DNA from: Isotricha intestinalis
Taxonomy: Eukaryota; Ciliophora; Litostomatea; Vestibuliferida; Isotrichidae
Assembly: GCA_023807065.1 (NCBI GenBank)
Contig: JAJJLU010000395.1
Location: 1 to 56,491, forward strand
Length of the DNA stretch: 56,491 nt
Direction of reading: 5' to 3'
The number at the start of each line of letters is the position of its first letter. Within the stretch, counting starts at the first letter, position 1. Made by a program: the position numbers and the translations under genes. Under the pieces are notes generated by a model. It made no database searches. It saw only the letters and a list, made by a program, of their open reading frames with translations, and had not been told where the DNA came from. Positions 1-10,516 of this stretch are shown piece after piece.

Positions 1-61
1 TCAAAAGAAAATAATTTAAATGGGAAAAAAAATCAAAATGATAATGATAAGAATGAAAATG

Positions 62-141
<80 letters not shown>

Positions 142-1890
142 ATTAATAATATTAATAATACTATTAATAATCAAGATAATATGTTAACTTTAATAAGTAA
201 CAATAATAATGAAGAAAATTTTACTAATTCCTTTTTAAATAAATTATTGCCTTCAAATAATGAAATAAATACTAAAAGAGGAAATTTAAAAGTAAAAGGA
301 CCAAAAGGAGTAAAAAATAGTTTATATTCTTATAGGAGTAATGTAAATACAGGACAATTAGATAAATATGATGATAAAATTAATAATAAAATAACTGATG
401 AAGTTAGAGAATTATTAAAAAGTGAAGGTACTACAACAAAAAATATAAAATCATTAACTAATGAAAAAAAAATTAATGAATCTATTGTTGCTGTTATGTC
501 ATTTTTAAGTATTATATTATGTTTTTTTCAATTATATGAATTAATTGATTCTAATTATGAAATGACTTCTGTTATTTTAACAATAAGAACTTTAATTTTA
601 ATTTTATCAATACCAAATTTAATTTTCATATATAGGAGGTTTAATATTAATATAGATATAAGAAAATATAATTTAAAATTAAGAGAATCAAATTTATGGT
701 CAAGTGGTTATTATAAAGTGTTTTTTGTGGAAATTTTATTAAATATTATTCAGCCATTTCCTTATGTAGAATTTACATTTAAATACAATCAAGGAAAAAC
801 AAAAAATATAAAATTATCTTTTTCTCATATATGTACAATATTAATGATAATTAGAATATATTTAACATTAAAACTATTAAATTATTATACAATATGGACA
901 AATGCTAGAAGTAAAAGAATAGGAAAATTACAAGGAATAGAAGTAGATAGTTCCTTTGCTATTAAAGTTATATTAAAACAATCTCCAGTAACTTTAATAA
1001 TAATAATAAGTGTTTTTTTCATTATAATATTTTCATTCTTATTAAGAGGTTTTGAATACTTTGATATTGATATTGAAAGTGATTTTCATACTTTATGGAA
1101 TACAATATGGTTAAATTTTATTACTATGAGTACAGTTGGTTATGGTGATTATTCACCAACTACAATATTTGGAAAAATTTTTTCTATTATTACTTGTTTA
1201 ATGGGTAATTTTTTATTATCAATGTTAGTGGCAGTTTTATCTATTCATGTTTATTTTAATAATGATGAATTAAAAGCTTATAGAAAATTAATTGAAAAAG
1301 AAATTATATATACAGAAATGCCTTTAGAAATCAAAGAAGTTTTTAATATTATTTGTGATATGTTTAAAGAATTTATGTATATGAAAGCTGAAAATAATAA
1401 TAATGAAAATTGTATGACTGAAGAAAAATCACTTGAAACATTATTATTAAGATTTAAATTAAAGAAATTAAATGAAAAGAAAAAATTAGTATTGCAAGAA
1501 GAAGGAGATTCAACAGAGAAATTATTAGAAAAATTTGATAGACATTTAGATTTAGATTTTGCAGAATGTTCAAATAAGACAATTTCAATAATAAAAAATG
1601 AAAAAAAATTATTTGAAATAGCTAAATTTCAACCAAATTTAGCAGCAAAAGTTTTTGATAGTAAAGATTATGCTAATAGAACTGCAAATTTAGCTAATTT
1701 AATGAGAGTTATTGGTACTTGTGGTAAAATCCAAAATATTTATGATATTGAAGGTGGAAGATTATTTAATAGATTAGAATTAGTTGAATATCAAAGATAT
1801 TTTTATTATAATACTGTTTTAAAAAATCAATTAGGTGATGAGAAAAAAGAAAAAAAAAATTTCAATCATTCTAATAGTTTTTTATGCTAA
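1..1890 (+). CDS. Potassium channel, six-helix SK-like, 5' end outside the window
   Basis: A voltage- or calcium-gated-type K+ channel subunit of the plasma or ciliary membrane. The frame is open from base 1, so the gene starts to the left of the window; the ATG at 181 is probably internal. Hydrophobic helices follow at about 478-545 (S1), 570-640, 720-770, 825-890, 980-1050 (S5) and 1170-1245 (S6). The selectivity filter TVGYGD is at about 1132-1149, just before S6, in the context ITMSTVGYGDYSP that is typical of K+ channels. No arginine-rich S4 is evident, and the spacing resembles small-conductance (SK-type) channels, families of which are large in ciliates. The cytoplasmic tail (about 1260-1890) is charged and helical; calmodulin binding there is possible but not shown. 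The N-terminal part is a long Asn run. It ends with TAA. Confidence 0.85.
62..139 (+). repeat. (AAT)n microsatellite encoding poly-Asn
   Basis: About 26 near-perfect AAT units lie in frame with the potassium channel downstream, so they encode an Asn homopolymer in its N-terminal cytoplasmic region. Shorter AAT runs recur in other genes here, for example at 9536-9590 on the opposite strand. Confidence 0.95.
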
Positions 1891-2031
1891 TGTTTTTTAT
1901 AACTTGTTTTATTGGAATAATATTTATTTTTTTTTAATTTTGATTTATTTGTTGTATATTAGTTTAGGTTTTATTATTGTGTAAATTATATTTATTTTTT
2001 TAAGTATGAAAAATTATATTATAATTATTTA

Positions 2032-2370
2032 TTAATTTTCATTTAAAGATAAATAAAATTCTTCATTTACTTCTTTACCTAAATATCTCATTGAATGTAA
2101 AAATCCCCAATGACGTCTTAATTCTGTTTCATTATATATTAATTCTTCATCTTTTGATTTATGTATTATTTTACATAATCTATCAAAACATTTGGAAATT
2201 TCTATAAAATCAAAATTTAACATTATTACTAATTGCTTTAAAAGAGTATCTTTATAAACATCCCATAATTTTAAATTTGATTTTAATACATCTTTATTTT
2301 CAATTATATGTTCACAATAATATTTTATTTTATTTTCTTCTTTTTCTGAATTTTGTTCTGGAACATTCAT
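2032..2370 (-). CDS. Small hypothetical protein, 112 aa
   Basis: I do not recognise this protein. It is charged and helical with no signal peptide or membrane segment. The C-terminal third contains the aromatic-rich stretch LRRHWGFLHSMRYLG, which looks like a folded helical domain rather than low complexity. It starts with ATG and ends with TAA. It is tail-to-tail with the potassium channel gene (about 140 bp apart) and on the same strand as the HEAT-repeat gene upstream. Its codons are coherent with those of its neighbours, so it is probably a real gene. Confidence 0.65.
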   Translation of the reverse strand: MNVPEQNSEKEENKIKYYCEHIIENKDVLKSNLKLWDVYKDTLLKQLVIMLNFDFIEISKCFDRLCKIIHKSKDEELIYNETELRRHWGFLHSMRYLGKEVNEEFYLSLNEN

Positions 2371-2505
2371 TTTATTATATTTTAAAAATAATTATTTATT
2401 TAAATATTTAAACACAAAATTCCACATTTTAAATATTTAAATTATTTAAAAATTTTAAATAATAATTAATTAAACATTAAATAAATAAATTATATATTTT
2501 TTATT

Positions 2506-4686
2506 TTATTTATGCAACCAAGCATCACTTCCTAAAGAAACAGGATTAATTTTATATAAATCATATAAAACATTCATTTTATTATCAAATTTCTCATTAA
2601 TTTTATCTAATCTTTCATGATTAATATCAACATTAGAATAATCTTCATTCATTTCAACATCTTTAATAAAATCTCTAACTTCTTTACATTTATCGTTTTT
2701 TAATCTAAATATAATTTCTTTCATATCTTTATTTTTTAAAATCCAATTATATTCCTCTTTATTCTTTTTTATTATTTTATTTAAAATTTTACTTAAAGTC
2801 ATTCTAACAGACTCTATTTTATCAAAAGATAAATCATAAAATAAAGGAAAAATAACTTCAATAAATATACTTTCATCAACCATAAAATCAATAGAAATAT
2901 AAACAAATAATTGCCTATAATGATAATGAATACAAGTTGCAAAAGTTTCTAATAAAATTAAAGCTTTAATTTTATATTCATCATTTGTTTTTGTAAATTT
3001 AAATAAATATTTTGATAATTCTTTAGCTGCTCTTATTCTTACTTTATTTACTGTTTCAAAATTCATTTTTAATATTATTGGAAAAATATCATTTAATATT
3101 ATTTCTATATTATATATATCTTTCAATTTACCTAAAACTTTTAAAAATTTTATTTTTTCTCTCCATTTTTTTTCATTATTTAAAGTAAAACATTTTAAAA
3201 AATTTATTTTTATTTTTTCATCTTTTATAGTGTTTAAATAATCAGGAAGTACATTTAATATAGTATTTTTAATTTGAATATTATTATTATCATATAATTT
3301 TAATATATGAGGAGCAATATCAATTTCACTATTTTCACTTCCTATTATTTTAGAAATTTGAGCAAAAGAAGAACAAATTGTATTTTTAATTTTATAATCT
3401 TTTTCATTAAAAAAAGAAAGATAAACTTTTTTAATTTCATTCCAATTATCAATTGAAAGTTTTTGACAATAAACTAAAATAACTCCTGGTAAAGTAAAAG
3501 CAATTTTATATAATATATCTAAATATTCTGATTTTTTATTTTTAAATAATTCCAATGTTGACATAATATAAAATTCAAGAAGATATTTATTATTTTCTAA
3601 ATCACTTTTTTGAAGAAAATTAATAAATTCAGCAAAAATTGATAAAATAGTAAATTTAACTTGTTGATCTTTACTTCCTTCAATAAATAAATTTATTAAC
3701 TTCTCAGAAATAAAATCACTTTTACATCTTTTACAAATTTCAGGTAAGATTTCATAAGAATACTTTTTAATTAGATAAAAATTATTTTTACATAAAATCA
3801 CATAATAAGGGAAAATTTTTTGGATAAAACAATCATAAGAAATAACATTACATATATTAATAAAATTTTTAATAGTACAAATCTTAATTTCATCTCTTGA
3901 ATCTTCACAAAAAGATTGAATATGAGGAACAATATAACTTTCTGTTATTATTTCTCCTAAATCATATGCAATAGAATTAAATATTTCAATAGATAATAAT
4001 TGACCTTTTATATTTAAATCATCATGAGATAAAGAAATTAATATTGGAAGTAAAATAGAACAATTTTCTTCTTCTTTTGAATTTTTTATTATTAATATTA
4101 ATGCTTTTGATGCTGCTTTTAATAAATTTTCATCTTTTTTATATAATATTATATCTTTTATTAATGGAACTATATTATCTATTATTATTTTATATCCTTC
4201 TATTTCATTATTTTTTAAAAGGAAATTTTGAAATTTTTCATAACCTTCAAAAAAAGATAATATTATTTTGGGTTTTATATTCTTCCGAAATGTTAATTCT
4301 TTTACTAAAGGAAATAAACATCCTATTGTATTTTCAAAACCAATTTCTTCTGAATATGAATATAAATTTTTCATGAATGTACAATTAAAATCTACATCTT
4401 TATAAGTTAAATATTTTATTATTTTTGGGTTTAATATATTTAAATATTGATCTGTTTTTATTATTTCTATTTCATTACTATCGATTATCGTATTTTCTGC
4501 AAATATATTTCGGGATAAAATTGTTAACGGTTTTTTTTTTTCTTTTTTATTAATAACACAAAATTTTCTAACTCCAAATAAATTATGCATAAATATTATA
4601 TCTTCTTCTAAATCATCTATTTCAAGAGAAATTCTTTTATCTATTGGAATTGATGTATTTATTTCTTCATTTATATTTCTTTCCAT
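2506..4686 (-). CDS. HEAT-repeat protein, PP2A-A/PP4R1-like scaffold
   Basis: A 726-aa all-helical protein. From about residue 100 to 680 it is built of roughly 40-residue helical pairs that look like HEAT repeats, with units such as IIFRLKNDKCKEVRDFI and IFPLFYDLSFDKIESVRMTL. This resembles the scaffold subunit of protein phosphatase 2A or the PP4 regulatory subunit PP4R1, both of which hold catalytic and targeting subunits together in the cytoplasm. The N-terminal 60 residues are acidic and lack a recognisable motif. The C-terminus ends SDAWLHK. Assignment within the HEAT superfamily is uncertain; other HEAT scaffolds are possible. It starts with ATG and ends with TAA. Confidence 0.7.
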   Translation of the reverse strand: MERNINEEINTSIPIDKRISLEIDDLEEDIIFMHNLFGVRKFCVINKKEKKKPLTILSRNIFAENTIIDSNEIEIIKTDQYLNILNPKIIKYLTYKDVDFNCTFMKNLYSYSEEIGFENTIGCLFPLVKELTFRKNIKPKIILSFFEGYEKFQNFLLKNNEIEGYKIIIDNIVPLIKDIILYKKDENLLKAASKALILIIKNSKEEENCSILLPILISLSHDDLNIKGQLLSIEIFNSIAYDLGEIITESYIVPHIQSFCEDSRDEIKICTIKNFINICNVISYDCFIQKIFPYYVILCKNNFYLIKKYSYEILPEICKRCKSDFISEKLINLFIEGSKDQQVKFTILSIFAEFINFLQKSDLENNKYLLEFYIMSTLELFKNKKSEYLDILYKIAFTLPGVILVYCQKLSIDNWNEIKKVYLSFFNEKDYKIKNTICSSFAQISKIIGSENSEIDIAPHILKLYDNNNIQIKNTILNVLPDYLNTIKDEKIKINFLKCFTLNNEKKWREKIKFLKVLGKLKDIYNIEIILNDIFPIILKMNFETVNKVRIRAAKELSKYLFKFTKTNDEYKIKALILLETFATCIHYHYRQLFVYISIDFMVDESIFIEVIFPLFYDLSFDKIESVRMTLSKILNKIIKKNKEEYNWILKNKDMKEIIFRLKNDKCKEVRDFIKDVEMNEDYSNVDINHERLDKINEKFDNKMNVLYDLYKINPVSLGSDAWLHK

Positions 4687-4898
4687 TAATTATTTAAAAA
4701 AAAAATTATATAATATTTATAAATAATTTGTTTATAAATTAAACATAGTAAAAATAAATGTTTTTTTCCAAAATATAAAACTATAATTATCAAAATAATT
4801 TTCTATAACAGTATTTATAAATAATTTTTATGTAATTTACATATATTTCTTATTAAAGAAAAATAAAAATTTGATATAAAAAGAATAATATAAATTTA

Positions 4899-5459
4899 TC
4901 AAGCTTCTTTCAAATAATACCAATATTTGTTATATATTTTATCAGAAACAAAAATTTTATAATCAATTAACTTTAAAAATTGAATTTCTAAATCTTGTAA
5001 TTCATTCATAAAAACACCTACAATTAAAGAATAAAATTTATGAGAAAAATTTTTATCTTCATTGAATTTTAAACTAATAAAAATACTAGATAAAATAATT
5101 CTATGAATATTATATTCATTTAAAATTATTTTAGAAATATTACAAATTCTATCAATTAATATTATAGATATTATTAAAGTTGATTCCTCAAGATATAAGT
5201 GATAATTTATTCTTTTTAAATAATTTTTTATTGTTACATTTGGTTTTTCAATACAAAAAAATGATAAAGTACTTTGTTCTTCCATTATTTTTTCATAATT
5301 TTCGATTTTATGATTTTCTTCTATTATCTTTTCTAAAATAGAAGAAATAGTGATTATTATTTCATTATTATTATCTAAATATTTTCTTTTAACCATATCT
5401 TTTTCGATAATATCACTTTCTTCACATAATGAATAACAGATTAAATCAGACTGATCCAT
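4899..5459 (-). CDS. PHO80/U-type cyclin
   Basis: A 186-aa single cyclin box. Residues about 60-170 follow the PHO80-like pattern: a predicted helix with FFCIEKPNVTIKNYLKRI, then ILIDRICN, then HRIILSSIFISLKFNED, then LEIQFLKLIDYKIFV. These cyclins bind a cyclin-dependent kinase of the Pho85/CDK5 type and act in nutrient, phosphate or cell-cycle signalling. The partner kinase is not in this window. The length is normal for a P/U-type cyclin with little besides the box. It starts with ATG and ends with TAA. Confidence 0.8.
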   Translation of the reverse strand: MDQSDLICYSLCEESDIIEKDMVKRKYLDNNNEIIITISSILEKIIEENHKIENYEKIMEEQSTLSFFCIEKPNVTIKNYLKRINYHLYLEESTLIISIILIDRICNISKIILNEYNIHRIILSSIFISLKFNEDKNFSHKFYSLIVGVFMNELQDLEIQFLKLIDYKIFVSDKIYNKYWYYLKEA

Positions 5460-5586
5460 AGCAAAAAATAAGTTATATTAAAAATAATAAATCTTATTTA
5501 AATAAATACTCGAAAACAAACAAAATAAAAAAGAAAAAAAATAAAAAATATTAAAAAAAAAATAATAAATAAATTATATATAAAAA

Positions 5587-5874
5587 ATGTCAAGTACAAT
5601 AAAAGATATTTTAAACAATGAAAAAAAATTAAATGAAGTGGCAAAAGTAGCTTTTGATAGTGTAGATACAGATAAATCAGGACAAATAGATGAGAGTGAA
5701 TTAGAAAAAGTAATGGCTCAAATTTCTAATGATATGGGAGCTGAACCTCCTTCAAAAGAAGATGTTAAAGAAGTTCTTGAACATTTAGATACTGATCATT
5801 CTGGAAAAATTGATTTTGAAGAATTTAAAGTACTTATTAAAGATGTTTTAACAGCTATGATTGAAGATAATTAA
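5587..5874 (+). CDS. Two-EF-hand calcium-binding protein, 95 aa
   Basis: A small soluble calcium sensor or buffer. It has two canonical 12-residue loops: DTDKSGQIDESE at residues 27-38 and DTDHSGKIDFEE at 68-79. Both have Asp at positions 1 and 3, Gly at 6, Ile at 8 and Glu at 12, so both should bind Ca2+. The flanking helices are amphipathic. The size is that of half a calmodulin, as in calbindin-like or ciliate calcium-binding proteins; the partner is unknown. Codon use shifts along even this short gene: Ile is ATA twice and ATT once in the first 45 codons, then ATT four times out of four. Confidence 0.92.
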   Translation: MSSTIKDILNNEKKLNEVAKVAFDSVDTDKSGQIDESELEKVMAQISNDMGAEPPSKEDVKEVLEHLDTDHSGKIDFEEFKVLIKDVLTAMIEDN

Positions 5875-6102
5875 ATTTATTTTTTCTTATTTAAAATAAA
5901 AAGAAAAAGAATTTTTAAGGGTTATAATTTTTTTTTCATTTTTTTTTTTCAAAATTTTTTGAAATCATTTTTCAAGTTTTTTTTTTGTTTTTCTTCAATA
6001 GATTTTTTCTTTTATTTTAGGGAATATGGTTTTTTATTGATTTTTATTTATTAATTTTTTATTCTTATAAAAAAGAAAATTGAAATTATTGAAAATAAAG
6101 AA

Positions 6103-8199
6103 ATGGAAGGAGAATTAATAATTCCTGTGTCTCCAAAAATAATATTAGAATTAAATGCATATAAATGGGGAAGTATAATATCAGGATGGAAGAAAAGGAT
6201 ATTAAAGTTAGATGAATATTCCATTCATATAATTAAATCAAAAACAGATGTTAAAAGACATAATAATATAACAACTTTAAGTTTAAAAACAGTAAAAATT
6301 ATTGATGAAGATAAAAAAAAGCAATTTTTAATTAAATATGATAAAAAAAAAATATCTATTAAAGTAAATAATGAAGATGATAAATATTTATTTATAGAAA
6401 AAGTAACTTTAGCAAAAGAAAATTTAAAAAAAAAGAATAATTCAAGTTTATTATCATCAAAAAATGATATAATAAACAATGATAAAACAGCATATACTTT
6501 AATTAATAAAGAATCTCTTTTAAATTTTCAGAAAAAAATAGATAAAATAAATGAAAACTTAATTCAATTACAAACAATAGAATTAGAAATAAAATCAAAA
6601 TCAAAAGAAAAATATAAATCAATATTATCAAATATTTTTTTATTAAATGAAGATTTAAAAAAAGAAATAGAAACATTAATATTAACTCAAAAAGAAAAAA
6701 TAGATAGTTTTCTAAGAGACAATAATCAAAGTTCTTATATATCAAAATTAAATAAAGAAACAGAAAAAAAAACAGAATTTGATTCTATATATTCTGATGC
6801 TAGAGAATTTCCAATTGAAACAGAAGAAAAGAAAAAGGAAAATATAAATGAAGAAGAAGAAGAAGAAGAAGAAGAAACAATAGATATGAGAAGTTTAAGT
6901 TCAGATGAATATGATAATGAAAAATTAGATGAAATTAAAAATATTCAAGATTTAATTATTCAAAGTGATTTTAAAGAAAGAAGATTTAAAAAATCTCTTA
7001 GTAAAAAATTAGATGATTTTATAGATTTTAATTATAATGATATTAATAGAAAAAATCTTCCTTATAAATTACATTGTCCTGATTCAATGATAAAAGATTT
7101 AATTAAAAGTTTAACAAGTAAAAAAATATCTTTTCCAATAAATTATAATGAACCAATATCAATGTTACAAAAGCAATGTGAGAAATTTTTATATAGTGAT
7201 TTATTAGAAAAAGCATCAGAAGAAACAATATCAAATGAAAAAAAAATAATATATATAATAGGTTTTATAGCAGGTGAATTATCTCAAAATATTAATAGAT
7301 ATTTAAAGCCTTTTAATCCTATATTAGGAGAAACATTTGAATATTATAATAATGATAAGAGATATCGTTATTTTAGTGAACAAGTTTCTCATAATCCTGC
7401 AATAAGTGCTTATGTTGGTGAAAGCAAAAATTTTTGTTATTATGGTGATACTAGATTTAAAAATTCTTATAAATTTTTTAAAGGGGCTATGGAAATTAAA
7501 TTCACTAATAAAACTCATGTTATTTTTAAAAAAACTAATGATAAATTTGTTTTTAATAAACCTACTGTTTATTTAGTTGATTTAATGAGTGGTACTCCTA
7601 AATATGATTATGATGGTGTTATATATATTGAAGATGTTAATAATAAAGATATTAAAGGAGAAGTTAAATTTATTGAAGGAAAAAAAAATGATAATGATAT
7701 TAATATTGAAGGTAATATTTATAAAGGAGGTAATATTATTTATAAAGTAAAAGGTAATTGGAGACATCATTTATATTATTATACTAAAAAAGATGAAAGT
7801 GATAAAAATATTATTTGGAACATTCATGATGATCCTTCTTTAAATAATACTTTAGATAATTATGTTTTACCTAATTATTCTTTAAATTTAAATTATATTA
7901 ATGATGATTTAAAAAGAATTTTACCTAAAACTGATTCTAGATTAAGACCTGATCAAAGAGAATATGAAAATGGAAATATTGAAGAAGCTACTAAATTAAG
8001 AAAAATTATTGAAGATAAACAAAGAAATAGACATAAAAAATTTGATGAAGATAAAATTATTTATGAACCTGTTTATTTTAGTAATTTATATAGTCAAGAT
8101 AGTAGTGATTTTGTTTATATGTTTAATGGAAATTATTTTAATGAAAGAATTAAAGGGAATTTTAGTGAGAAATTAGTTGATATTTTTGCTATTAAATAA
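6103..8199 (+). CDS. Oxysterol-binding protein-related lipid transfer protein (ORP)
   Basis: A 698-aa lipid-transfer protein acting at membrane contact sites. Residues about 10-115 look like a PH domain (KWGSIISGWKKRILKLDE). A charged coiled and acidic linker follows to about 310, including a Glu run near 255. The sterol/lipid-binding domain covers about 320-690, with lid-proximal KPFNPILGETF near residue 403 and the family signature near 426. The signature reads EQVSHNPA instead of the usual EQVSHHPP, so the second of the two conserved histidines, which contact the phosphate of PI4P in yeast Osh4, is Asn. PI4P binding may be altered. VPS13, also a lipid-transfer protein, lies 25 kb away. It starts with ATG and ends with TAA. 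Confidence 0.9.
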   Translation: MEGELIIPVSPKIILELNAYKWGSIISGWKKRILKLDEYSIHIIKSKTDVKRHNNITTLSLKTVKIIDEDKKKQFLIKYDKKKISIKVNNEDDKYLFIEKVTLAKENLKKKNNSSLLSSKNDIINNDKTAYTLINKESLLNFQKKIDKINENLIQLQTIELEIKSKSKEKYKSILSNIFLLNEDLKKEIETLILTQKEKIDSFLRDNNQSSYISKLNKETEKKTEFDSIYSDAREFPIETEEKKKENINEEEEEEEEETIDMRSLSSDEYDNEKLDEIKNIQDLIIQSDFKERRFKKSLSKKLDDFIDFNYNDINRKNLPYKLHCPDSMIKDLIKSLTSKKISFPINYNEPISMLQKQCEKFLYSDLLEKASEETISNEKKIIYIIGFIAGELSQNINRYLKPFNPILGETFEYYNNDKRYRYFSEQVSHNPAISAYVGESKNFCYYGDTRFKNSYKFFKGAMEIKFTNKTHVIFKKTNDKFVFNKPTVYLVDLMSGTPKYDYDGVIYIEDVNNKDIKGEVKFIEGKKNDNDINIEGNIYKGGNIIYKVKGNWRHHLYYYTKKDESDKNIIWNIHDDPSLNNTLDNYVLPNYSLNLNYINDDLKRILPKTDSRLRPDQREYENGNIEEATKLRKIIEDKQRNRHKKFDEDKIIYEPVYFSNLYSQDSSDFVYMFNGNYFNERIKGNFSEKLVDIFAIK

Positions 8200-8477
8200 A
8201 TTATATTTTGGAAATAATAATTGTATAAATGATTTGAAAAAATAAAAAAAATAAAAAAACTATTTTTAAATAAGATAAAATGAATAAAAGTATTTTAAAT
8301 TTATTTACTAATAAAATTTTATATAAGTTTAATCAAATATGACTAAATAATTATTCTATAAAATACAAAAGGTAATAACTAAATTTAATATAATTATAAA
8401 TGGACAAGAACAAATAAAATAATTAATTTAGATAAAATAGATAAAATAAAAATGAAAGAATTCAAAAATTTAAAAAT

Positions 8478-10142
8478 TCATCCTAATATCAAATTCATAA
8501 TAGTATTAGATAAGCTTTTCTCTTTTCCTAATTTTTCAATTTCTTTCAAAAAATTATTTTTTTCTTCTTTATTTAATCTAGAAACTAATTTTTCAATAAC
8601 GAAATTACCATAAGTATTATTTAATAAAACTTCAAGTTTATCTTCAGAAAGAAGAGATTTGTAAATTTTAGAAACAATAATATCACTTCCATATTTAATG
8701 CAATTTTCAACAACATTAGAAGAGAATTTTTTTAATGAAAGAATATAGAAATTATCAACAATAACTTTAATAATTTCATTACAATAAATAATATCATTTT
8801 GATTAAACAAACTTTGAACTGCATAATTAGCATAAGGATGTTGAATAAAACTTAAAGGATTATTATCTGAAATATATTGAGATATTTTTTGTTTAATTTT
8901 CTTATCATTAGTATATTTAATTAATTTAATTAGAACACAAACTCCAAAAGGATCATTAATTAATTTAGGTAAAATTTCTAATAAATTTTGATTAATAGAT
9001 AATCTTTCTTCATCATTTGTACAAGAAATAAATTTTTGTAAAACATGAGTTCCTCTTGAATCTAAACTTAAATTCAATTCATTATTTTCAATACTTTTCA
9101 ACACTACTTCTTTTTCTTTATTTGTACATATTTGTTCTATTAATAATTGTAAAGGATGAGTTCCAAAAGAATTATTTGCTATTTCTACAAAATTATCTTT
9201 TATACTTAATAATAAGAAATGTCTTTGTTTTGGAGTACAAAATTCTATTAATTTTTGAAAGAAATAATTTCCATATTTATCTATCATTATTTCACTTGAT
9301 TTATTTTTTATTTTTTGTAATATTATATCTATTTCACTTTCATTCGCATTTATTAATATATTTTGTATTGCTCTACTTCCTTTTTGGGTTGTTATAAAAG
9401 AATAAAATTCCATTTCATTAAAAAGAAAAAGAGAATTCATTGTTATATTTTCATTATTTTTTTCATTTTGATTATTTTTATTTTTCTTATTTATATTATT
9501 TTTTTTTTGTTGATTATAACTTTCATTTTTATTATTATTGTTAAGAATATTATTATTATTATTGTTATTATTATTATTATTATTTATATTTAATATCATT
9601 TGATTAATACAATAATTATTCATTATTTGGAATTGAGGATTAATTTGAGGAAAATTACTTTGCATTTGAAAAAATTGTTGATATAATCTATTCACATTAG
9701 AATTTTTATTGTTGAAAGAATATTGTTTAGAATTAGAAATTTGATTATTAAAAATAGAATTATTTGAAGTAATAAATTGATGATTTGGAGCAAAATTAAA
9801 ATTATTAAATTGGAAATTTTTGATTTTTTTTGAATCATCAAAAGAATGCATTTTATAATTAAAATCCATATTATATATTTGATTATTTTGGTTAGGTGCA
9901 TTTTTTTCATTTTCTTTCACTTTTGAATTTAATGAATCTATTGAATTTCTTTCTTCTGTTGAATTTTCTTGATCATCATCTTTAAAATAATCATCTTCAC
10001 ATTCATTTAATGATTCAATTAAAAAAGAAGGTAAAAAGTTATTTTCTTCTTTATTTTGATGATTTAATTCTAAATTTAAAAGATTTTTTGGATTGTAAAG
10101 TTCGCTTTCTTCTATTTCATCTTTAGAGTTATTTATACTCAT
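8478..10142 (-). CDS. Pumilio (PUF) RNA-binding protein
   Basis: A 554-aa cytoplasmic post-transcriptional regulator. The C-terminal 310 residues (about 240-550) carry a series of 36-residue PUF repeats with recognisable cores such as SRAIQNILI, GNYFFQKLIEF, FGTHPLQLLIEQ, RGTHVLQKFI, FGVCVLIKLI, YANYAVQSLF, SSNVVENCI and YGNFVIEKLV, eight in all. Each helix presents the residue triplet that reads one RNA base, so it should bind a UGUA-type element in 3' UTRs. The N-terminal half is Asn/Gln-rich low complexity, common in PUF proteins. The start ATG is at 10142. Antisense frames over the repeats are shadows. Confidence 0.92.
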   Translation of the reverse strand: MSINNSKDEIEESELYNPKNLLNLELNHQNKEENNFLPSFLIESLNECEDDYFKDDDQENSTEERNSIDSLNSKVKENEKNAPNQNNQIYNMDFNYKMHSFDDSKKIKNFQFNNFNFAPNHQFITSNNSIFNNQISNSKQYSFNNKNSNVNRLYQQFFQMQSNFPQINPQFQIMNNYCINQMILNINNNNNNNNNNNNILNNNNKNESYNQQKKNNINKKNKNNQNEKNNENITMNSLFLFNEMEFYSFITTQKGSRAIQNILINANESEIDIILQKIKNKSSEIMIDKYGNYFFQKLIEFCTPKQRHFLLLSIKDNFVEIANNSFGTHPLQLLIEQICTNKEKEVVLKSIENNELNLSLDSRGTHVLQKFISCTNDEERLSINQNLLEILPKLINDPFGVCVLIKLIKYTNDKKIKQKISQYISDNNPLSFIQHPYANYAVQSLFNQNDIIYCNEIIKVIVDNFYILSLKKFSSNVVENCIKYGSDIIVSKIYKSLLSEDKLEVLLNNTYGNFVIEKLVSRLNKEEKNNFLKEIEKLGKEKSLSNTIMNLILG

Positions 10143-10516
10143 TTTATATTTAATTATAAATTTATGTTATGTATATTACAAAAAGAACTTAATATCATTA
10201 TTTGCCTCATTTGGTTTTAAAAATAATTGGAAATTTCTTTATTTTTTTATATTTTTTAACAAGGATATTAATTTCTTATTACTTTAAAACTTAGTTTTTT
10301 TGGATTTTTTTATAGATTTTTTTGTTTGTTAATTTAATAATATATCTTTTTGATTATACTGTATTTAAAATATAAAAATTAATATTATTTTTATTCCAAT
10401 TTTGTATGAAATAATTAAGACCGATTGAATCTAATTAAAAAAATTAATTTTAATATTTAATGAAAAAAAAATAAATTAATGTATAAAGAAAAAAATAATT
10501 AAAACAAAATTTAAAA
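10143..10516. other. Divergent intergenic region
   Basis: 374 bp between the divergently transcribed Pumilio and TATDN1-type genes, so it must hold both promoters. It is AT-rich with T runs on the left and A runs next to the right-hand start codon. I see no RNA gene, repeat or conserved coding in it. Confidence 0.6.
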
